Below, piece after piece: positions 58,552 to 64,000 of a stretch of DNA of 64,000 nucleotides (its first letter is position 1; each line of letters opens with the position of its first letter). This DNA comes from Arenicola marina (taxonomy: Eukaryota; Annelida; Polychaeta; Arenicolidae): positions 29,123,260 through 29,187,259 of the forward strand of contig OZ025257.1 of assembly GCA_964019135.1 (NCBI GenBank), in the 5' to 3' direction. The notes under the pieces are model-generated. The model ran no database searches. It was not told the origin of the DNA and worked only from the letters and a program-made list of their open reading frames with translations. The position numbers and the translations under genes are program-made.

Positions 58552-61500
58552 CTGAAACAAATCCCAAATGTTACGTTACGACATCTGGATTATTTCCATA
58601 TAAATATGTATATATATATATATGGCTACAGCTCTCTAACCTATCTAGGCTTAGTGGCGTGGATACCTTGTACACAGTGTGTACCATGCCGCGTCATTCA
58701 CCACGTCATAAGCGGCCTAATGTCCATTCACCACGTCATAAGCGGCCTAATGTCCATTCACCACGTCATAAGCGGCCTAATGTCCATTCACCACGTCATA
58801 AGCGGCCTAATGTTCATTCACCACGTCATAAGCGGCCTAATGTCCATTCACCACGTCATAAGCGGCCTAATGTCCAGCGGCCATTTTCATAATCGCCACT
58901 TAAGCTACGCCACTAGACTTAGCGCTAAGTGGAATATTTGTCGAGCGATTATCGGGTTCAAAATACATAAGTAGTCACCCAAGAAGTGGATTTACTGAAG
59001 GAAAGTGCTAAAATTAAATCAAAGAGAACTTCTTAATGATGAGCACCACCACAACGAGCTGGTGAGGCTAAAACCCAAATGCCTTTTTCGTGCGTAGCTT
59101 ACGAGGGGAGTAGGAATACGGCCCCAGGTTTGCTGTGAGAAGTTCTCACTTTGTCCACAGCGTTGTCACTACCAGCCTAACAGCTCTCCTACATATTACG
59201 CCCGGACCTTTAGAAGCGACACTGGCGTCGTCCTGGCTGTCTAGTCTAGTCCCTACGGAACCCTCGCCTTGCTTACCCCCGAAAAACTGCTGCTCGCCGA
59301 GGGCGTGCTCCAACAGGGTGAGTCCGGCCTGGAAGGCCGCTCGAGCCGCCACGTGCTTGCTGGGGTCTGGTCGCATCACGCGGTAGATGGCCTTGGTCAC
59401 CTGGCAACGACACCAAAGTTACTCATACAGCAATACTTTCCCTGACATACTATTTTAAATGTCTTGCATGGAAATGTTGTATTTAGGTTGGTTGGTTGGA
59501 TATTCAGGACGCCTTAACCACTCGTGGTCATATATCGCGTCAATGGGAGAAGGAAGGGAGAGTGGAGTCATGTCCCCGGGGGTAACCCCCTACTCTTTGC
59601 GAAGAAAGATATGGGATCTTTATCCTGCGACCACACAGACATGGCCACAGCAGGGCTCGAACCACCGACCCACGTGCCGTTAGGCTCTCAGGTGACCAGA
59701 GCACTTGTATTTAGATTATTGTTGTGTAGGAACAAACAGATTCTATGGAATACATAACAGGACATGTTGTGACGTGCTCCTCGTCATCAAAATGTAGATA
59801 TCGCCGCCGGGTGGTGCCTTTTACACATGATAACTTATATATTTCGCACAGTACAATGTGTCTAGAACGTAGCTCAGCTTACTGTTACCGTGACCCTTAC
59901 TGTTACATTAACCCTTACTGTTACCTTAACCCTTACTGTTACCTTAACCCTTACTGTTACCTTGACCCTTACTGTTACCTTGACCCTTACTGTTACCTTG
60001 ACCCTTACTGTTACCTTGACCCTTACTGTTACCTTGACCCTTACTGTTACCGTGACCCTTACTGTTACCTTCACCCTTAATGTTACCTTAACCCTTACTG
60101 TTACCTTAATCCTTAATGTTACCTTGACCCTTAATGTTACCGTGACCCTTACTGTTCCCTTAACTCTTACTGTTACCTTAACCCTTACTGTTACCTTGAC
60201 CCTTACTGTTACCTTAACCCTTACTGTTACCTTAACTCTTACTGTTACCTTAACCCTTACTGTTACCTTAACCCTTACTGTTACCTTGACCCTTACTGTT
60301 ACCTTGACCCTTACTGTTACCTTAACCCTTACTGTTACCTTAACCCTTACTGTTACCTTAACCCTTACTGTTACCTTAACCCTTACTGTTACCTTGACCC
60401 TTACTGTTACCCTAACCCTTACTGTTACCTTGACCCTTACTGTTACCTTGACCCTTACTGTTACCTTGACCCTTACTGTTACCGTGACCCTTACTGTTAC
60501 CTTAACCCTTACTGTTACCGTGACCCTTACTGTTACCTTGACCCTTACTGTTACCTTGACCCTTACTGTTACCTTGACCCTTAATGTTACCGTGACCCTT
60601 ACTGTTCCCTTAACTCTTACTGTTACCGTGACCCTTACTGTTACCTTAACCCTTACTGTTACCATGTTGTGACGTGCTCCTCGTCATCAAAATGTAGATA
60701 TCGCCGCCGGGTGGTGCCTTTTACACATGATAACTTATATATTTCGCACAGTACAATGTGTCTAGAACGTAGCTCAGCTTACTGTTACCGTGACCCTTAC
60801 TGTTACCTTAACCCTTACTGTTACCTTGACCCCTACTGTTACCTTAACCCTTACTGTTACCTTGACCCTTACTGTTACCGTGACCCTTACTGTTACCTTA
60901 ACCCTTACTGTTACCTTAACCCTTACTGTTACCTTGACCCTCACTGTTACCGTGACCCTTACTGTTACCTTAACCCTTACTGTTACCTTAACCCTTACTG
61001 TTACCTTAACCGTTACTGTTACCTTAACCCTTACTGTTACCTTGACCCTTACTGTTACCGTGACCCTTAATGTTACCTTAACCCTTACTGTTACCTTGAC
61101 CCTTACTGTTACCTTGACCCTTACTGTTACCTTAACCCTTACTGTTACCTTAACCCTTACTGTTACCTTGACCCTTACTGTTACCTTGACCCTTACTGTT
61201 ACCTTGACCCTTACTGTTACCTTGACCCTTACTGTTACCGTGACCCTTACTGTTACCTTAACCCTTACTGTTACCTTAACCCTTACTGTTACCTTAACCC
61301 TTACTGTTACCTTGACCCTTACTGTTACCTTGACCCTTACTGTTACCTTAACCCTTACTGTTACCTTAACCCTTACTGTTACCTGAACCCTTACTGTTAC
61401 CTTAACCCTTACTGTTACCTTAACCCTTACTGTTACCTTAACCCTTACTGTTACCTTGACCCTTACTGTTACCGTGACCCTTACTGTTACCTTGACCCTT

Positions 61501-63090
61501 ACTGTTACCTTAACCCTTACTGTTACCTTAACCCTTACTGTTACCTGAACCCTTACTGTTACCTTAACCCTTACTGTTACCTTAATCCTTAATGTTACCT
61601 TGACCCTTAATGTTACCTTGACCCTTAATGTTACCGTGACCCTTACTGTTCCCTTAACTCTTACTGTTACCGTGACCCTTACTGTTACCGTGACCCTTAC
61701 TGTTACCTTGAGCCTTAATGTTACCTTGACACACGAACTGCTACCGTGACAGTAAAGCTTAATTAAGATAGGGGGAGGGATGGGTAGTCACGTTTAATTC
61801 AACGTTCCGTCTGTTACACGCGCCAGGGCAGAGATGGGCTAACAGGAGAAAGGGGGAAGGGATATGCGCCAACGGTCTACTTGTAGACCAATCATTATAA
61901 GAGGTGCGACAGGAAAATGCGACAGGACATTGCGCACCAGTCACCTCTGCGGAGGCGGGGCTCAGCAACGGATTCAGCCCCGCCGCCAGCGTCACTCGCT
62001 AGCTGATGAAAGGAGAACGTCACCACATAGACCCTCAAGGGAGATCAGGGCGCAAGCAGCTTATGGTACACTGACCAAAGCGTGTCTCCTCCACTAGGGG
62101 CATTACCAGTTTATTGAACCCCGGCATAAATAGATTGCGCATTTGCGCGGGGTATGTCAAATACAGTAGATCTGATGTATTCTCTCCCCCCAAGCCACTG
62201 TCTGTCGACAAGTAATGCCGGCTTCCGGGGCAGGCAGTATGAATTACGTGGCCTGTTGCCAACGCCCAACATGTAGTGGGGGCGGGGGGGGGGGTGGGGG
62301 GTGGCGGCTAATATCCCATTCCCAGTTCACGCAGAATTATTTTCGTCATTCCTCGTTCACGGAGAAATGAAAAGCCCATTCCCGAGGAACGAAAATACCC
62401 CTTGCCGCCCCCCCCCCCCAAACATGTAATACCTCGCCGCAGTATCCTCTATCGTCGTCAGACCTACTAATTGATATTTCAACTGAACATGGCCTGTATG
62501 GATTGAATTGAATGTTGAATTGCACATCAATTCAGTTCGATACAAATATTGTATACATAAGTTTGCAATGTGGCCACGGGATAATTGGTCCATTATTCTG
62601 TGTGCGTTTTTGATGATGACGCTTTTTTGATCAATGGAGGTGCTGTATAGTGTAGTGATCTATAACTTAATGCTAATCGGGCTACATAAAATATCTACAA
62701 AAATCTTTTCAGTTCATAGTCTGTAACTTGATGATAATTTGGCTAAATAACAGATTACAAAAAAAAGGTTAGTTCGCTGACCCAGTGTGCCGTTTAGAGG
62801 CAGCACTTAACATTTAATTAATTAATACCATACCGCGTGATTGGTTACAAATGCGATGTTGAGGTACCTTGCCGTCAAAATGATGCATCAGGATCTCATC
62901 ATTGGCCTTCTGGAACGGACACTGAGCTTGAAGTCGCTTGTCTGGATACAGCTGGTCTAGGAAGTCATCGCAGATTCTGGACTCGTACACGACCTGGTCC
63001 TTGTACTCGAGGACGGGGACCAAGCCGAAGGGATTTCGCTCCAGAAACCACTCCGGTTTGTAGCGTAAGTTCACATTCACCGTCTCATGG
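58262..63090 (-). CDS. GSTO1: Omega-class glutathione S-transferase, C-terminal 211 residues (3 exons)
   Basis: Omega GSTs are cytosolic thioltransferase/dehydroascorbate reductase-type enzymes with a catalytic cysteine in an N-terminal thioredoxin fold and a helical C-terminal domain. Three - strand exons (63090-62868, 59400-59277, 58551-58262) give 636 in-frame nt after one base that completes a split codon. Exon 1 reads [39 protein letters not shown], matching human GSTO1 [28 protein letters not shown]. Exon 2 ends EQQFFGG. Exon 3 gives GMLDVHVYPWFERM (human MIDYLIWPWFERL). The exon(s) with the start and the catalytic CPF/CPY cysteine were not found up to 64000 and should lie beyond. Paralogue number within the omega class is uncertain. 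Confidence 0.9.
58690..58878. repeat. 30-bp tandem repeat in a GST intron
   Basis: Six to seven near-perfect copies of a 30-bp unit (TTCACCACGTCATAAGCGGC plus CTAATGTCCA). The intron (58552-59276) is otherwise unique, with a short AT microsatellite near 58605-58622. Very low divergence suggests recent expansion. Confidence 0.95.
59277..59400 (-). CDS. GSTO1: GST omega exon (linker and start of helical domain)
   Basis: The acceptor (- strand) is TTGCCAG. The exon runs VTKAIYRVMRPD, FQAGLTLLEHALGEQQFFGG and ends in phase 1 at donor GTAAGC. The FFGG matches the human GSTO FFGG just before the SISMIDY helix. Confidence 0.9.
59486..59705 (-). mobile_element. tRNA-derived SINE, copy 2
   Basis: On the - strand it begins GTGCTCTGGTCACCTGAGAG and contains GTGGTTCGAGCCCTGC, a good RNA polymerase III B-box. 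The body is shared with 25305-25510 and the element ends in a CCAACCAACC tail. It lies in the second GST intron. The A-box is degenerate. Confidence 0.75.
59875..61735. repeat. 18-bp minisatellite with a 120-bp single-copy island duplicated at 900 bp
   Basis: About 97 copies of an 18-bp unit (ACCCTTACTGTTACCTTA; variants TTGACC, GTGACC). It is interrupted at 60663-60783 by a sequence the same as 59763-59883 that precedes the array, exactly 900 bp apart (50 units). Both strands stay open for over 260 codons (LTVTLT and VRVKVT) purely from the 18-bp period. It lies in a GST intron. Confidence 0.97.
61736..62268. other. GST intron, nothing recognised
   Basis: Unique intronic sequence with only short chance open frames. 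Confidence 0.5.
62269..62427. repeat. Foldback element with G-run/C-run arms (GST intron)
   Basis: ACATGTAGTGGGGGCGGGGG at the left mirrors CCCCCCCCCCAAACATGT at the right. Within, TTTTCGTCATTCCTCGTTC pairs partly with GAGGAACGAAAA. It resembles the 53177-53273 hairpin in having homopolymer G/C arms. Confidence 0.6.
62428..62867. other. GST intron, nothing recognised
   Basis: AT-rich unique sequence. A weak local duplication exists (CTATAACTTAATGCTAATCG / CTGTAACTTGATGATAATTT, ~62660 and 62721). Confidence 0.5.
62868..63090 (-). CDS. GSTO1: GST omega exon (thioredoxin-fold part)
   Basis: The - strand acceptor is CATACGCAG. The first C completes a split codon, then [34 protein letters not shown] and DEILMHHFDGK follow in phase 0 before donor GTACCT. 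The VPVL-E and ES pair is the glutathione-binding (cis-Pro and Glu-Ser) region of the GST N-domain. Confidence 0.93.
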
Positions 63091-64000
63091 CTGCGTATGT
63101 GGAAGGAAAGGTGGGGAGGGGGAGTGAATCGTGTCATGCAGAATTATTACATATATCATATATAAATACAGACCATATACTAAGAAAATGTAACGATTTC
63201 ATAGAAGAGTTAGATTACATTAACAAACTCGACGTTGAACTATGCTTACGTGTAACATACATGAACCGTGTGGTTGTCGTAATATCCTGGAGCAATGGTT
63301 CACAGATTGCTCTCCCTCTCTAGCTATCACCGATCTAATTCGTGCCTATTTGTCTCCATATATTTGCAGGCAGGCATGTGCATGTACATATGAACGAGAT
63401 GGCCAGTGCTACACTGACGGGAAACGACGGCAACGGCCGCCTGAGCCATTACTTAGATTATTGTCGACATTTTCGCGTTTTTTGCAAGCGGTCCCAACTC
63501 CCTAGCGCCGATATGGAGCGAGTGGCGGCCATTCCAACTCGAGGAGTCGTCAGTCGTTTTCCCCGTTGATTCATCACTAGCGGCCGAGCAGGGGAAGGTG
63601 CCCCTCTTTCGAGCGCTCTAACGTCCTAATCATGCATGACGCAAGGACGTTTATCTGATTTTTGACGATTTGTTTGGAAATGGCAAGAATCTGTATGTTT
63701 ATCATTAAGCTAATTGTTTCGTTGCCATGGAACGGAAACCGGGCGTACGCTCGTCGTGTTTGTTTTGTAACTTGCTTTGATAGTACCTCACCGCAGGTAA
63801 TTCCCCTTGATAGTTTCCTGACCTATTAGAACCTTATACATACACATACATAGGTTGATGCTAAATGGGCCCAAAAGCGAATAACATGACAGAGGTCATT
63901 TAGTGCGATTTTTCTGAAGCATATAACCTCACTTTGCACCAAAATGAGTATGACGCGTCAACATACTCGAACGATGTTTCAGAAGGGACCCCATCTTGAA
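63091..64000. other. Upstream GST intron or flank, nothing recognised
   Basis: No N-terminal GST exon (catalytic C-P-F/Y motif) is seen on the - strand. The GC-richer patch at 63420-63620 (GAGTGGCGGCCATTCCAACT) has no recognised identity. Confidence 0.5.

Noticed and set aside
59874-61386. Frames of LTVTLT and VRVKVT repeats
   Set aside because: Artefact of the 18-bp minisatellite in a GST intron.
59875-61735. 18-bp array as a true telomere repeat
   Set aside because: TAACCCTTA resembles a telomeric hexamer once per unit, but the 18-bp unit with CTGTTACC is not a known telomere repeat and the array is internal to a gene.
63400-63620. GC-rich patch as a first exon of the GST gene
   Set aside because: No CPF/CPY catalytic motif or omega N-terminus in any - strand frame.

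Overview
This is animal nuclear DNA, from a marine-invertebrate-like bilaterian. Spliced exons with GT/AG borders, very long minisatellites, inverted-repeat transposon relics, a tRNA-derived SINE and a LINE 3' fragment all point that way. Codon and repeat style would fit a mollusc, amphioxus or a similar lophotrochozoan or deuterostome. I cannot fix the species from sequence alone.

Only two host genes are recognisable. (1) Positions 3808-17906, + strand: eight exons encode the C-terminal 377 residues of the phosphorylase kinase beta regulatory subunit (PHKB). They run through to the stop codon and a CaaX-type C-terminus (CCLS). The eight exons sum to 1134 nt with consistent phases. (2) Positions 58262-63090, - strand: three exons encode the C-terminal 211 residues of an omega-class glutathione S-transferase. 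The first exon(s), with the catalytic cysteine, lie outside the window. The two genes converge, separated by about 40 kb of repeat-rich DNA.

Layout. 1-3707: 45-bp minisatellite in a PHKB intron. 3808-17906: PHKB exons; six of the seven introns between them carry a private minisatellite (32, 27, 50, 31, 32 and 52 bp). 17874-18310: a 46-bp repeat built from the last codons and stop of PHKB. 18311-26900: mostly unique DNA with inverted-repeat elements, a SINE and a 42-bp GC-rich minisatellite. 26930-27310: 29-bp minisatellite. 27340-51330: a ~24-kb higher-order satellite. It alternates blocks of a 131-350-bp module (36 copies, each with a splice-acceptor-like tract and a tiny open frame), a ~1.1-kb linker and C-rich minisatellites. 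51350-57960: unique DNA, several inverted-repeat elements and a LINE 3' end. 57970-58264: a CRE-like (TGACGTCA) tandem repeat that starts on the stop codon of the GST gene. 58262-63090: the GST gene, with a 30-bp and an 18-bp minisatellite and a SINE in its introns. 63091-64000: nothing recognised.

The most unusual themes are these. First, tandem repeats repeatedly begin exactly at exon/intron borders or stop codons, so functional 5' splice sites or stop-codon contexts have been copied 9-30 times. Second, the 27-51 kb higher-order satellite has modules that keep an acceptor-like tract followed by a length-conserved 23-codon frame whose middle varies most. The long open frames that blanket the minisatellites are very probably periodicity artefacts and are not called as genes.
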